From NCBI RefSeq assembly GCF_018499875.1, contig NZ_JAHBAY010000010.1:186001-250000 (forward strand): DNA of 64,000 bases, in the 5' to 3' direction. The position numbers were made by a program, and so were the translations under genes. The notes under the pieces were generated by a model that searched no databases, was not told where the DNA came from, and saw only the letters and a list, made by a program, of their open reading frames with translations. This document shows positions 48,751 to 58,767 of the stretch, piece by piece. Origin of the DNA: Kineosporia corallincola (lineage in GTDB: Bacteria; Actinomycetota; Actinomycetes; Actinomycetales; Kineosporiaceae). Numbering within the stretch: the stretch's first letter is position 1; every line of letters starts with the position of its first letter.

Positions 48751-50106
48751 TCACCCGCCGAACTCCCAGTGCCAGGCCTCCGGCCGGGAGCCGTCGGGCT
48801 GGGCCCAGGCGGGGTGGAACCAGCCGAAGACCGGGGCGTTGGCGAACAGCCACTCGTGCTCGGGCGTGCCGAAGTTCTGCACGCCGCCGCACAGGTCGGT
48901 GGCCGTGCCCCAGCCGTGGTTGCTGGTGCCGGGGCGGGCGGCCAGGCCGGGCTTGGTGGCGTAGAGACGGACCTGGGTGGCGCGGTCGCGGTAGGAGTCG
49001 GTGACGCAGATCGGTGTGCCGAAGTGCTCGGCGTAGGCGGCGGAGAGCCGGTCGAAGGCGTGGGCGGCGTCGGCGCGGAGGTAGTGGCCGGGGGCGGAGG
49101 CCAGGGGGCAGAGCGCGGCCAGGGGGATGTTGCCGTTCGGGTACCGGGCGATGTCGTCGGCGCCGGCACAGGTTCCGGTCTGCCCGGTGACCTGGTTGCC
49201 GCCGGTCTCACGGGTGCGCCGGGCCTGGAGGGCGGCCCGCAACCGCCGCTCCTCCTTCTGCGCCTGGTCCGCCTGCCGGCTGGTGGAGTCCAGGGCGGCC
49301 TGGGCGTCGTCCAGGATCCGCCGTTGCCGGGTGACGGCGGCGTCCGCCGCCGTGCGGGCCCGGTCGGCCGCGACCGCGGCGCGGTTCGCCGTGCGGGTGG
49401 CGATCGCGGCGTCGGCGGCAGCCCGTTCGGCCCGGTCCTGGGCGTCGCGCCCGGCCCGCAGGTCGGCGGAGCGGTTCTCGCCGATCCGCCGCATGGTGCG
49501 CAGGGTGACGTCGAGGCCGCCGCCGGCCGGCGCGGCGCCGTTCGTGCCCAGCAGGGTGTTCAGCATGGGGCTGGCGTTCAGCCCGGAGCCGCCCTCGTAG
49601 GCCTGCCGGGCCCACCGGGTGACCCGGGCCCGGGCCTGGCCGGCGGCGCGGGTGGCCGTGGTCAGCGCGGCGTCACGGCGCTCCTCCTCGTCCTGCGCCG
49701 ACCGCAGGGCGTGCAGGCTGACGGTGTAGTCCTCCAGGGCCTGGCCGGCCAGCCGGGCCGCGGCCCGGGTGTCCTGCTCGGCGTCGCGCACGTCACCGGC
49801 CTGGCTGCGGGCCTGCGCCCGCAGCCGCTTGGTCTCGCGGGCCTGGGCGTCCAGCTCGGCCCGCGTGGGTTCCTGCTCGACGGCCGGGGCTCCCGCACCG
49901 GCCGGACCGCCCGCATCCGTCCGGTCGCCCGAGGCGCCTCGGCTTGCCGGGGCGCCTTGGTCGGCCGGGTCCGCCGCCCGCAGTGCGGCGATCGGAGCGG
50001 CCCCGGGGGCGAGCGTCGACGGGGTGCTCAGGACACAGCCCAGGGTCAGCGCCAGCCCGCCGCAGACGCCCAGGAGCCGCCCGGCCCTCCGCTTCCTGGA
50101 ACCCAC
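48751..50106 (-). CDS. Secreted M15 (VanY-type) D,D-carboxypeptidase with coiled coil
   Basis: 451 residues. A signal sequence (about 1-35; basic start, then GLLGVCGGLALTLGCVLS) is followed by a disordered stretch, a long Ala/Arg/Glu-rich coiled coil (about 75-330) and the zinc peptidase domain. VTDSYRDRATQVRLY, SNHGWGTATDLCGG (zinc His and Asp) and the final HWEF (zinc His) are the M15 motifs. Such enzymes trim peptidoglycan peptides. GTG 50106 is chosen for a GGGGAG site 7 nt upstream; the frame is open further upstream. Confidence 0.88.
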   Translation of the reverse strand: MGSRKRRAGRLLGVCGGLALTLGCVLSTPSTLAPGAAPIAALRAADPADQGAPASRGASGDRTDAGGPAGAGAPAVEQEPTRAELDAQARETKRLRAQARSQAGDVRDAEQDTRAAARLAGQALEDYTVSLHALRSAQDEEERRDAALTTATRAAGQARARVTRWARQAYEGGSGLNASPMLNTLLGTNGAAPAGGGLDVTLRTMRRIGENRSADLRAGRDAQDRAERAAADAAIATRTANRAAVAADRARTAADAAVTRQRRILDDAQAALDSTSRQADQAQKEERRLRAALQARRTRETGGNQVTGQTGTCAGADDIARYPNGNIPLAALCPLASAPGHYLRADAAHAFDRLSAAYAEHFGTPICVTDSYRDRATQVRLYATKPGLAARPGTSNHGWGTATDLCGGVQNFGTPEHEWLFANAPVFGWFHPAWAQPDGSRPEAWHWEFGG

Positions 50107-50570
50107 CGCCGGATCTCCCCGCCCTCGTCGTCCACCGTTACCGACCTCCTGGTGATCGGGGCGGACGGGGGACGCCTGAACGGGGGACGACGAGGGCCGG
50201 GCAGGATCACCCGGGCGGAGCAGGCCCAGGGCGGGCCGGAGTGGGCGATGTCCGGGTGCGGGGTGCGGGGTGCGGGGTGCGGGCACAGCGCGAGCGACGG
50301 GAGCGGGCCTGGGGGAAGCGGTGTGCGTCAGGGCCGGCCGCCCTGTCGATCCGGCCGGAAGGTGGTGGGGCGGGGTGGGCGGCCCCCGGTCGTCACCGTC
50401 GGTCCACGGCGACCCGGGGGTGCTGCCGGTCGGTGGTGGTATGTCCCGGTCCGGCGTGCGGGGGCCGGTGACCGACGGCTGACCAGGGCGTGGACTAAGG
50501 CCCTCGACAGCTCCGCAGGACGACATAAAGTGGTGGGCGCCCTTGAACCCCTGGCGCGTGAGGCGGAAAG
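50107..50570. other. Intergenic region before glcB
   Basis: 464 bases between divergent genes without a supported gene. It contains four copies of GGGTGCG at 50254-50281. Two GGACGACGAGG motifs point away from each other near 50122-50135 and 50182-50195. A TAAAGT box at 50526-50531 is the likely -10 of glcB. Confidence 0.55.
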
Positions 50571-52766
50571 ATGACCGAGTACACAGCCCTTGGATCGCTC
50601 CAGGTCGCGACCCTGCTCAAGGAGTTCGTCGAGGGGGAGGCGCTGAGCGCCTGCGGGGTCGACCCCCAGGCGTTCTGGTCCGGGTTCGAGCGGCTGGTGG
50701 CCGACCTGGCCCCGCGCAACCGTGAGCTGCTGGCCGAGCGCGACCGGCTCCAGGCGGAGATCGACGGCTGGCACCACGCGCACCCGGGGTTCGACGCGGC
50801 GGAGTACGAGGCGTTCCTGCGGGAGATCGGCTACCTGGTGCCCGAGCCGGCGCCGGCGCCGATCGGCACGAGCGGTGTGGACGACGAGATAGCGCGCACC
50901 GCCGGCCCGCAGCTGGTGGTTCCGGTGTCGAACGCGCGGTACTCGCTGAACGCGGCCAACGCCCGCTGGGGCTCGCTGTACGACGCGCTGTACGGCACCG
51001 ACGTGATCGCTGAGGACGGCGGCGCGCAGCGCGGGGGCGGCTACAACCCGGTGCGCGGCGAGAAGGTGATCGCCTACGGGCGGGCGTTCCTCGACCGGAT
51101 CGCGCCGCTGGCCGAGGGTAGCCACGCCGACGCCGGCAGCTACTCGGTGGCGGGCGGCGAGCTGGTCGTGCACGTTCCCTCCGGCAAGACGACGCTGTCC
51201 GACCCGTCGCTGTTCGCCGGGTACACCGGCACGGCGACCCAGCCGGACAGCCTGCTGCTGACACACCACGGCCTGCACGTGGAGATCGTGATCGACCGGA
51301 CGGGCCCGATCGGCCGTACCGACGGCGCGGGCGTGCAAGACATCGTGCTGGAGTCGGCGGTCACCACGATCGTCGACTTCGAGGACTCGGTGGCCGCGGT
51401 GGACGCCGAGGACAAGGTGCGTGACTACCGCACCTGGCTCGGGCTCAGCCGCGGCGACCTGACCGCCGAGGTGTCCAAGGGCGGAAGCACTTTCGCCCGC
51501 ACGCTGAACCCCGACCGGGTGTACGCGGTGCCCACCAACCACGGCGAGCAGCTCACGCTGCCCGGCCGGTCCCTGATGTTCGTGCGCAACGTGGGTCACC
51601 TGATGACGACGGACGCGGTGCTCGACGCCACCGGATCGCAGGTGCCGGAGGGCATTCTGGACGCGGTGATCACCACGCTGGCCGCGCTGCCCGGCGTGCG
51701 GTCGGGCGCGAACAGCCGCACCGGCTCGGTCTACATCGTGAAGCCGAAGATGCACGGGCCGGACGAAGTGGCATTCGCCGTCACGCTTTTCGAGCGCACC
51801 GAGGAACTGCTGCGGCTGCCCAGCAACACGATCAAGCTGGGCCTGATGGACGAGGAGCGGCGCACCTCGCTGAACCTGGCCGCCTGCATCGCCGCGGCCC
51901 GCGACCGGATCGTGTTCGTCAACACCGGGTTCCTGGATCGCTCCGGCGACGAGATCCACACCTCGCTGGAGGCCGGGCCGCTGGTGCGCAAGGAAGACCT
52001 GAAGACGCAGCACTGGCTGGCCTCGTACGAGAAACAGAACGTGGATGTCGCCCTGGCGTGCGGGTTCTCGGGCCGGGCGCAGATCGGCAAGGGCATGTGG
52101 GCGATGCCCGACCTGATGGCCGACATGCTCGAGCAGAAGATCGCCCAGCCACGGGCGGGCGCCACCACGGCCTGGGTGCCGTCGCCGACCGCCGCCACCC
52201 TGCACGCCCTGCACTACCACGACGTGGACGTGGCCGCGGTGCAGGCGGAACTGGCCGGGCAGGGCCGCCGCACCGGTGTGGCCGACCTGCTGCGCATCCC
52301 GCTCGGCGACCCGTCGCAGTGGGACGACGCGGTGCGCGCGGAGCAGGTCGACAACAACTGCCAGTCGATCCTGGGCTACGTGGTGCGCTGGGTCGACCAG
52401 GGCATCGGGTGTTCCAAGGTGCCCGACATCCATGACGTCGGACTGATGGAAGACCGCGCCACACTGCGCATCTCGAGCCAGCTGCTGGCGAACTGGCTGC
52501 GGCACGAGGTGATCGGCGAGCAACAGGTGCGCGAGAGCCTGGCCCGGATGGCCGCGGTGGTGGACCGGCAGAACCAGGGCGACCCGGCCTACCGGCCGAT
52601 GACCGCCGACCTGGAGAACAGCCAGGCGTTCCTGGCCGCGAGCGACCTGATCCTGCTCGGGGCGCGGCAGCCCAGCGGATACACCGAGCCGATCCTGCAC
52701 GCACGCCGCCGGGCGGCCAAGGCGGTGGCCTCGATGACGCACGTCACCGGGCTGTCGGTCGGGTAG
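50571..52766 (+). CDS. glcB: Malate synthase G
   Basis: 731 residues, the usual size of the monomeric G isoform. It condenses glyoxylate with acetyl-CoA to malate. Recognisable pieces are the GERVIAYG-like [19 protein letters not shown], the metal/glyoxylate site [31 protein letters not shown] and [26 protein letters not shown] precedes the ATG. It lies with a GlcD-type oxidase four genes away, which would produce glyoxylate from glycolate. Confidence 0.95.
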   Translation: MTEYTALGSLQVATLLKEFVEGEALSACGVDPQAFWSGFERLVADLAPRNRELLAERDRLQAEIDGWHHAHPGFDAAEYEAFLREIGYLVPEPAPAPIGTSGVDDEIARTAGPQLVVPVSNARYSLNAANARWGSLYDALYGTDVIAEDGGAQRGGGYNPVRGEKVIAYGRAFLDRIAPLAEGSHADAGSYSVAGGELVVHVPSGKTTLSDPSLFAGYTGTATQPDSLLLTHHGLHVEIVIDRTGPIGRTDGAGVQDIVLESAVTTIVDFEDSVAAVDAEDKVRDYRTWLGLSRGDLTAEVSKGGSTFARTLNPDRVYAVPTNHGEQLTLPGRSLMFVRNVGHLMTTDAVLDATGSQVPEGILDAVITTLAALPGVRSGANSRTGSVYIVKPKMHGPDEVAFAVTLFERTEELLRLPSNTIKLGLMDEERRTSLNLAACIAAARDRIVFVNTGFLDRSGDEIHTSLEAGPLVRKEDLKTQHWLASYEKQNVDVALACGFSGRAQIGKGMWAMPDLMADMLEQKIAQPRAGATTAWVPSPTAATLHALHYHDVDVAAVQAELAGQGRRTGVADLLRIPLGDPSQWDDAVRAEQVDNNCQSILGYVVRWVDQGIGCSKVPDIHDVGLMEDRATLRISSQLLANWLRHEVIGEQQVRESLARMAAVVDRQNQGDPAYRPMTADLENSQAFLAASDLILLGARQPSGYTEPILHARRRAAKAVASMTHVTGLSVG

Positions 52767-52787
52767 CGGCCGGCGTCCGCGAGGTCG

Positions 52788-53738
52788 TCACGGATGCCGG
52801 TACAGGTGCCGGTATCCCGACGGGGAGATCGTCGCGATCTTCCGGAAGTGCTCCCTCAGGCCGGCCGACGAGCCGAAACCCGTGGTGCGGGCGATGGACT
52901 CGATCGGCTCGTCGGTGGTCTCGAGGAGCTCCTGGGCCAGGCGCACCCGCTGCTGGATGAGCCATTGCAGCGGGGTGCCGCCGACCCGCTCGCGGAAGTG
53001 CCGGGCGAACGTGCGCGGCGCCAGGTGCGCGCGGGCGGCCAGATCGGCCACGGTGAGCGGCTTCCCGAGATTGTCCAGGGCCCAGCCGAGGGCCTGGCCG
53101 ACCGGGTCGTCGCCGGTGCCGGTCAGCCGGGACGGCGGCACGAACTGCCGCTGACCGCCGTCCCGGTGCGGTGGCACCACCATGCGCCGGGCCACCTCGT
53201 TGGCCACCGCCACGCCGTGGTCGAGCCGGACCAGGTGCAGGCACAGGTCGACGGCCGCGCCGGTGCCGGCGCTGGTGTGCACGTCGCCGTCGCTGACGTA
53301 GAGCACCTCCGGGGTGAACCGCACGCCCGGGTAGCGGGCGGAGAAGTCGGCGGCACCCATCCAGTGCGTGGTGGCCCGCCGTCCCTCCAGGATGCCCGCC
53401 TCGGCCAGCAGGTAGGACCCCGCGCAGATGGAGACGATGCGGGCGCCGCGTTCGTGGGCCCGCCGGACCGCCGCCACCAGCCGCGGCGGCGGGTTCAGCT
53501 GGTGCGCCCGGTCCATCGCCGGCACCAGCACCGTGTCCGCCCGCTCCAGCAGGTCCAGGTCGCCGTCCGGGGTGACGGTGAGGCCGGCCGCGGTGCGGTA
53601 GCTGGGCCGCTCGCCGCAGAACCGCAGCCGGTACCAGGGATCGGCCAGGTCGGGCCGGTCGATGCCGAAGACCTCACAGGGCACGGCGAACTCGAACACC
53701 GGCATGCCGTCGGTGAGGGCCAGCGCGACGGTGTGCAC
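52788..53738 (-). CDS. GlxA-type AraC family regulator
   Basis: 316 residues. An amino-terminal DJ-1/PfpI-like domain (about 1-170; VSICAGSYLLAEAGILEGRRATTHW) with a nucleophile-elbow Cys is followed by an AraC double helix-turn-helix (about 215-310; LTVADLAARAHLAPRTFARHFRERVGGTPLQWL and SIARTTGFGSSAGLREHFRK). The GTG at 53738 follows a TACCGT box by 6 nt. It is divergent from the permease and probably regulates it or the surrounding glyoxylate genes. Confidence 0.88.
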   Translation of the reverse strand: MHTVALALTDGMPVFEFAVPCEVFGIDRPDLADPWYRLRFCGERPSYRTAAGLTVTPDGDLDLLERADTVLVPAMDRAHQLNPPPRLVAAVRRAHERGARIVSICAGSYLLAEAGILEGRRATTHWMGAADFSARYPGVRFTPEVLYVSDGDVHTSAGTGAAVDLCLHLVRLDHGVAVANEVARRMVVPPHRDGGQRQFVPPSRLTGTGDDPVGQALGWALDNLGKPLTVADLAARAHLAPRTFARHFRERVGGTPLQWLIQQRVRLAQELLETTDEPIESIARTTGFGSSAGLREHFRKIATISPSGYRHLYRHP

Positions 53739-53744
53739 GGGTTC

Positions 53745-53750
53745 ACGGTA
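53745..53750 (-). promoter_or_regulatory. -10 box (TACCGT) of the AraC-type gene
   Basis: TACCGT on the minus strand ends 6 nt before the GTG at 53738, the leaderless spacing. Confidence 0.45.
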
Positions 53751-53823
53751 CTGGCAGGAATCTTGCCGTGAAGGGCATTTCTGCCACTGTCGGCGCCGGG
53801 CGGTCTCCGCGTGAATGGGGGCC

Positions 53824-55089
53824 ATGAAGACGCAGACCACCCGGACCGCCCCGGCGGCCGGGCTGACCCTCGGCCAGGGCACGGCCCTCTACGTCGGCGC
53901 GGTGCTGGGCACCGGGGTGATCGCACTGCCCGCCCTGGCGGCGGACGAGGCCGGCCCGGCGTCGCTGATCGCCTGGGTGCTCATGGTGATCGCCAGCGCC
54001 CCGCTGGCCTTCACCTTCGCCGCGCTGGGGGCCCGGCACCCGGACGCCGGCGGGGTGGCGCACTACGCGCGGCTGGCCTTCGGGCACCGGGCCTCGGCCG
54101 TGGTGGGCTGGTGTTTCTACGCCGCCGTGCCGCCCGGCTCGACCGTCGCCTCGCTGGTGGCCGGGTACTACGTGGAGGGCGCGGTGGGCGGTGGCCGGCC
54201 CGTCGTGGTGGGGACGGCTCTGGTGCTCACCCTCGTGGCGGCCGGGGTGAACTGGTTCGGTGTCCGGGTCTCCGGCCGCGCCCAGCTCGCCCTGACGCTG
54301 CTGCTGGTCACCTTTCTGCTGGCGGCGGTGGTGTTCGCGCTGCCCGGTGCCGACACCGCCCACCTGCGGCCGTTCGCGCCGAACGGGTGGACGGCGGTCG
54401 GGCCGGCCGCGGCCCTGCTGGTCTGGAGTTTCGTCGGGTGGGAGGCGATCACCCACCTCACCGGCGAGTTCCGGGACCCGGCCCGGGATCTGGTGCGGGC
54501 AACGGCGGTGGCCGTGGCCGTGGTCGGCGTCATCTACCTGGCCGTCGCCGTGACCGTGATCCTGGTGCTCGGACCGGGTGCGGCGAACAGCCCCGCCCCG
54601 CTGGGGGAACTGCTCGCCGCCGCGTTCGGCGGTGGCGCGCGGCCGCTGGCGGCGGCCGCCGCGGTGCTGCTGACGCTGGGCGCGATGAACGCCTACTACG
54701 CGGGCGCGGCCAAACTCGGCGCGGCGCTGGGCCGCGACGGCGCCCTGCCCGCCTGGCTCGGGAGGGGGAGCCGGGCGGGCGAGGTGCCACGGCGCAGCCT
54801 CGCCGTGAACCTGGCCGGGGTGCTGCTGGTCCTGGCGGTCGTCGCCGTCACCGGCGTGGACCTGAACCCGGTGGTGCTCGCGACCAACGGCCTGTTCGTC
54901 ACCGTGTACGCGGTCGGGACCGCCGCCGCGCTGCGCCTTCTGGAGCCCGGGCGGGCGCGGGCGGTGGCGGCGGCCGCGGCGGTGACGGTGGTGGCGCTGC
55001 TGGCGGCCACCGGCGTCCATCTGTTGTGGGCACTTCTCGTCGCGGCGGCGGCGCTCACGTATGGTGCCGGAAAGTCCCCTCACCGCTGA
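53824..55089 (+). CDS. APC superfamily amino-acid permease
   Basis: 421 residues with about 12 hydrophobic segments. The first helix motif LGQGTALYVGAVLGTGVIALPALAA matches APC transporters of the amino-acid/polyamine group; the substrate is not deducible. The ATG at 53824 is taken because GGGGG lies just upstream, with an ATG 9 bases earlier possible. It sits between the AraC-type regulator and the GlcD-type oxidase, 12 bases before the latter. Confidence 0.85.
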   Translation: MKTQTTRTAPAAGLTLGQGTALYVGAVLGTGVIALPALAADEAGPASLIAWVLMVIASAPLAFTFAALGARHPDAGGVAHYARLAFGHRASAVVGWCFYAAVPPGSTVASLVAGYYVEGAVGGGRPVVVGTALVLTLVAAGVNWFGVRVSGRAQLALTLLLVTFLLAAVVFALPGADTAHLRPFAPNGWTAVGPAAALLVWSFVGWEAITHLTGEFRDPARDLVRATAVAVAVVGVIYLAVAVTVILVLGPGAANSPAPLGELLAAAFGGGARPLAAAAAVLLTLGAMNAYYAGAAKLGAALGRDGALPAWLGRGSRAGEVPRRSLAVNLAGVLLVLAVVAVTGVDLNPVVLATNGLFVTVYAVGTAAALRLLEPGRARAVAAAAAVTVVALLAATGVHLLWALLVAAAALTYGAGKSPHR

Positions 55090-55101
55090 GGAGCCGGCGC
55101 C

Positions 55102-56490
55102 ATGACCCGTGTGCCCGCACCGCCGACCCGGACCGCGCTCGACGAGCTGGTGGCCGCGCTGCCGGAGGGGGTCGTGGTCACCGATCCCGATCTGACCGGC
55201 AAGTACCGGGCCGACCGCTCCGGCGACCCGGGCACCGGCACCCCCTCGGCGGTGGTGCGGGCGGAGAGCACCGGGCAGGTGGTCACGGCCCTGCGGTGGG
55301 CCTCCCGGCACCGGGTGGCGGTGGTGCCGCGCGGTGCCGGCACCGGCCTGTCGGGCGGCAGCACGGCCGGCCCGGGCAGCGTGGTGGTGTCGACCGAGCG
55401 GATGCGGCGGATCACCGTGGACCGGCTCAGCCGGGTGGCCGTGGCCCAGCCCGGCCTGCTCAACGCCGAGGTGAAACAGGCCGCGGCGGAGGCCGGGCTG
55501 TGGTATCCGCCGGACCCCTCGTCGTACGAAATCTGTTCCATCGGTGGCAATGTCGCCACCAACGCCGGTGGTCTGTGCTGCGTGAAGTACGGCGTGACCA
55601 CGGACTACGTGCTGGCGCTGGAGGTGGTGACGCCCGACGGCCGGGCGCTGCGGCTGGGTGGGCCCCGGCTGAAGGACTCCGCCGGGCTGTCGCTGACCAA
55701 ACTGTTCGTCGGCAGCGAGGGCACACTCGGCGTGATCACCGAGGTGACGCTGCGGCTGATGCCGCCACAGCCGCCGCCGCGCACGGTGGTGGCCTCGTTC
55801 GGCAGCACGCGGGCCGCCACCGGGGCGATCGTGGACATCACCTCGGCGATCCGCCCGGCCATGCTGGAGTACATGGACCGGGTCACGGTCAACGCGGTGG
55901 AGGACAGCCTGCGGATGGGCCTGGACCGGGACGCCGCCGCCCTGCTGGTGGCCCGCACCGACACCGAGGGCAGCACCGCCGACCGGGAACTGGCGCTGAT
56001 CGTGGCGGCCTGCGAGCGGAACGGCGCCGGCGAGGTGCTGGCCACCGACGACCCGGCCGAGGGGGAGGCGTTCACGGTGGCGCGGCGCCAGGCGATCCCG
56101 GCGCTGGAGAGGAGGGGCCGGCTGCTGCTGGAAGACGTCGGGGTGGCCGTGCCACGCCTGCCCGCGCTGGTGGCCGGGATCGAGCGGATCGCCGCGGCCC
56201 GCGAGGTGATCATTGCGCTGATCGCCCATGCCGGTGACGGGAACACGCATCCACTCATCGTTTTCGACCCGGCCGACGGTGCCGCCGCGGCCCGGGCGCA
56301 GATCGCCTTCGGCGAGGTGATGGACCTGGCGATCGAGCTGGACGGCACGATCACCGGTGAGCACGGGGTGGGACGCCTGAAGCAGCCCTGGCTCGCGGTG
56401 CAGCTGGGCGAGGACGTGATGGACCTCAGCCGCCGGGTGAAGGCGGCGATCGACCCGCTGGGCATCATGAATCCCGGCGCCGTGCTGTGA
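55102..56490 (+). CDS. FAD-linked oxidase, GlcD/D-lactate dehydrogenase type
   Basis: 462 residues. The FAD-binding PCMH domain shows VVPRGAGTGLSGGST, PPDPSSYEICSIGGNVATNAGG and SEGTLGVITEVTL; the carboxy-terminal part has HAGDGNTHPLIVFD and GEHGVGRLKQPWL near the active site. Such enzymes oxidise glycolate, D-lactate or similar 2-hydroxy acids. With malate synthase G in the neighbourhood, glycolate is a plausible substrate. The GlcE and GlcF partners are not encoded nearby. Confidence 0.88.
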   Translation: MTRVPAPPTRTALDELVAALPEGVVVTDPDLTGKYRADRSGDPGTGTPSAVVRAESTGQVVTALRWASRHRVAVVPRGAGTGLSGGSTAGPGSVVVSTERMRRITVDRLSRVAVAQPGLLNAEVKQAAAEAGLWYPPDPSSYEICSIGGNVATNAGGLCCVKYGVTTDYVLALEVVTPDGRALRLGGPRLKDSAGLSLTKLFVGSEGTLGVITEVTLRLMPPQPPPRTVVASFGSTRAATGAIVDITSAIRPAMLEYMDRVTVNAVEDSLRMGLDRDAAALLVARTDTEGSTADRELALIVAACERNGAGEVLATDDPAEGEAFTVARRQAIPALERRGRLLLEDVGVAVPRLPALVAGIERIAAAREVIIALIAHAGDGNTHPLIVFDPADGAAAARAQIAFGEVMDLAIELDGTITGEHGVGRLKQPWLAVQLGEDVMDLSRRVKAAIDPLGIMNPGAVL

Positions 56491-56511
56491 GGTGCTGGTA
56501 GAACCTGCGGC

Positions 56512-57660
56512 ATGGCTGCTGTCGTCGTCACCCGGCAGAACGTGCTCGGGTACCGGTTCCGGGCGCAGGGACTGGACCGGACCGCCGGGCCGGGTCACGG
56601 GCCGGGTCACGGGCCGGGTCACGGGCTGGGTGGGCTGCTCGGGATCGGTGTGCAGGACACGCCCGCGGGTACGGCGGACACCGCGCTCGCGGTCCGTGGG
56701 GTGCCGGAGCGGCCGGCCGGGACCCGCGTCGTGTGGTCGTGGCGGGGCGCGCCGCACCTGCATGCCGAGGCCGATCTGCGGGCGCTGGCCACGGCCGGCT
56801 GGCCGGTGGACGACGAGGACGCCACCCGCCGCATCATCAGTCCCCGGATCCGGGAGGGCGCCCGCCGGGGGCTGGAGGCGTTCCGGGTGGCGGCACAGGC
56901 CCTGCGCGACGCCGTGGACGAGGGCCCTGCCGGTTCTGGGGTGCCGAAGGGCGAGGTGAGCCGGCGGGTCAGTGCGGCGGTGCCGGACGACCTGAACTTC
57001 GACTGCCCGGCCTGCGCCTCCCGGCACGTCAGCGGTGGGCTGTTCCAGCTGGTCGGGGCCGCGGCCGGGGTGGAGGTGCTGACCCGGGGACGGTCCACCC
57101 ACCTGGCGCCGTTGCCCGCGCGGCTGCGGGTGCCCCGGGTGCCGGCCGCCGGGGGAAGCGGTCCGGGGGCGATGCTGTCGCGGTACCTGCTGGTCAACGG
57201 GCCGGCGAGCAGCGCGGCGCTGGCCGCCTGGGCCGGGATGTCGGTGACGGCCCTGAAACCGTTTCTGCCACCGGGTCTCGTGCCGGTGACCACGCCGGTG
57301 GGCAGGGCCTGGATGCCGGAGGAGGCGCTCGGCGACCTGACCTCGGCCGGCCTGCCGGGACACGTGCGCCTGCTGCCCGGCGGTGACCCGTGGCTGGGCG
57401 TTCGCGACCGGGAACTCGTGGTGCCGGACGCGCGGCGCCGCGAGGACGTGTACAAGGCGCTGAGCAACCCGGGGGTGCTGCTGGTGGACGGGGACGTCAC
57501 GGGCACCTGGAGGGCCAGGCTCGGCCGGGGCCGGGTTCTGGAGATCACGCTGAGCGCGCCGGACGACGTCCCCACGCGGTTGATGCGGCGGATCGAGGCG
57601 GAGGCCGCGCTGATCGCGCCGACGCGTGGTGCCGCTGATTTCACCGTGAGCACGGGGTGA
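56512..57660 (+). CDS. Winged-helix HTH_42 (AlkZ-like) protein
   Basis: 382 residues. The HTH_42 fold includes DNA glycosylases such as AlkZ that open interstrand crosslinks using a Gln-x-Gln motif. Here the corresponding place reads LGIGVQDTP, so the first Gln is Gly; the activity may differ. Other parts (DDEDATRRIISPRIREGARRGLEAFRVAA, ALAAWAGMSVTALKP, GHVRLLPGGDPWLGVRDRELVV) fit the family. Residues about 25-40 contain a short GHGP repeat from a 12-bp tandem duplication. Confidence 0.8.
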   Translation: MAAVVVTRQNVLGYRFRAQGLDRTAGPGHGPGHGPGHGLGGLLGIGVQDTPAGTADTALAVRGVPERPAGTRVVWSWRGAPHLHAEADLRALATAGWPVDDEDATRRIISPRIREGARRGLEAFRVAAQALRDAVDEGPAGSGVPKGEVSRRVSAAVPDDLNFDCPACASRHVSGGLFQLVGAAAGVEVLTRGRSTHLAPLPARLRVPRVPAAGGSGPGAMLSRYLLVNGPASSAALAAWAGMSVTALKPFLPPGLVPVTTPVGRAWMPEEALGDLTSAGLPGHVRLLPGGDPWLGVRDRELVVPDARRREDVYKALSNPGVLLVDGDVTGTWRARLGRGRVLEITLSAPDDVPTRLMRRIEAEAALIAPTRGAADFTVSTG

Positions 57661-57816
57661 TTCGCGCCGCCGGAAAGAATCTTGAGCAACCCGGGAACCG
57701 AACGGGCGTCTGCGAAGTCTGACTGAGTACCCGGCGGTGGTGTGCGGCGGAGGTCGCCGTATGTCAGGGTGCGGCGAGAGCCGCCGTCACTGCCGCCGGG
57801 GCCAGCCCGCCCGTGG

Positions 57817-58746
57817 TCAGGCCTCTGACGACGCGGCAGACGGCTCGGGCTCGGGCTTGGGCCACAGCCGCTGAAAACTGGTGTCGGTGCCGCTCTCCGG
57901 CGCCGTCACACCCTCCGGCAGCGGCAGCACCTGGCGCAGCCACTCGTGCTGCCCCCACATCCGCCACTCGCGCGGATAGCCCACCGAGACCTCCTCGAAC
58001 CGCACCCCGTCGAGCCAGGTGCGCCGCGGGATGTGCAGGTGGCCGTAGACCACCACGTCGGCCCGGTAACGCCGGTGCCAGTCCGCGCTGGCCGTGGTGC
58101 CGCACCACTGCGCGAACTGCGGGTAGCGCAGGATGTCGTTCGGGTGCCGCTCCACCGGCCAGTGATTGATCAGCACGGTGCGGGTGCCGGGCTCCAGGGC
58201 CTCCAGCCGGCCGCGGGTGTAGTCGATGCGTGCGGCGCACCAGGACTCCCGGTCCGGGTACGGCGCGGGGTCGAGGAACCGCTCGTCCGAGCAGACCACC
58301 CCGGTGTCGTAGGCGACCTTGAGCGACTCCTGCTTGGTGCTGGTGCCGGGCGCCAGGAACGAGTAGTCGTAGAGCAGGAACATCGGCACGACCGTCACCG
58401 GGCCGCCGTCGCCGGTCCAGACCGCGAACTCGTCTTCCGGGGTGAGAACGCCCAGCTCACGGCAGATGCCGACGAGCCGCTCGTACCGCTCCAGGCCCCG
58501 CACCGTCTCCGGGTCGTTCGGGTGCGTCCACAGTTCGTGGTTGCCGGGCACCCAGATCACCCGGGCGAACCGCCCCGCCAGCAGCCGCAGCGTCCACTCG
58601 ACGTCGGCGACCTTCTCGGCGATGTCACCGGCGACGATCAGCCAGTCCTGGTCGCTGCCGGGGCGCAGCGACTCGGTGATCGCCCGGTTCTCCGGGTAGC
58701 CGATGTGCAGGTCACTGACGGCGAGCAGTTTCGCTGGGGTGGGCAC
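57817..58746 (-). CDS. Metallophosphoesterase
   Basis: 309 residues. Calcineurin-like fold with all metal motifs: SDLHIG, AGDIAE, PGNHELW, NHWPVE and GHLHIPRR. The substrate is unknown; many relatives are nucleotide or phosphodiester hydrolases. The GTG at 58746 lies 7 nt after a TACCGT box; a GTG 9 bases upstream overlaps that box and is less likely. The carboxy-terminal tail is acidic. Confidence 0.88.
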   Translation of the reverse strand: MPTPAKLLAVSDLHIGYPENRAITESLRPGSDQDWLIVAGDIAEKVADVEWTLRLLAGRFARVIWVPGNHELWTHPNDPETVRGLERYERLVGICRELGVLTPEDEFAVWTGDGGPVTVVPMFLLYDYSFLAPGTSTKQESLKVAYDTGVVCSDERFLDPAPYPDRESWCAARIDYTRGRLEALEPGTRTVLINHWPVERHPNDILRYPQFAQWCGTTASADWHRRYRADVVVYGHLHIPRRTWLDGVRFEEVSVGYPREWRMWGQHEWLRQVLPLPEGVTAPESGTDTSFQRLWPKPEPEPSAASSEA

Positions 58747-58753
58747 GACGCCC

Positions 58754-58759
58754 ACGGTA
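58754..58759 (-). promoter_or_regulatory. -10 box (TACCGT) of the metallophosphoesterase gene
   Basis: TACCGT on the minus strand ends 7 nt before the GTG at 58746. Confidence 0.4.
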
Positions 58760-58767
58760 CCTTCCGG

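Noticed and set aside
53743-57363. 1206-residue minus-strand open frame
   Set aside because: It lies opposite the permease, GlcD-type oxidase and HTH_42 genes, all with clear family motifs. Its own product is low-complexity His/Arg/Gly sequence with no domain.
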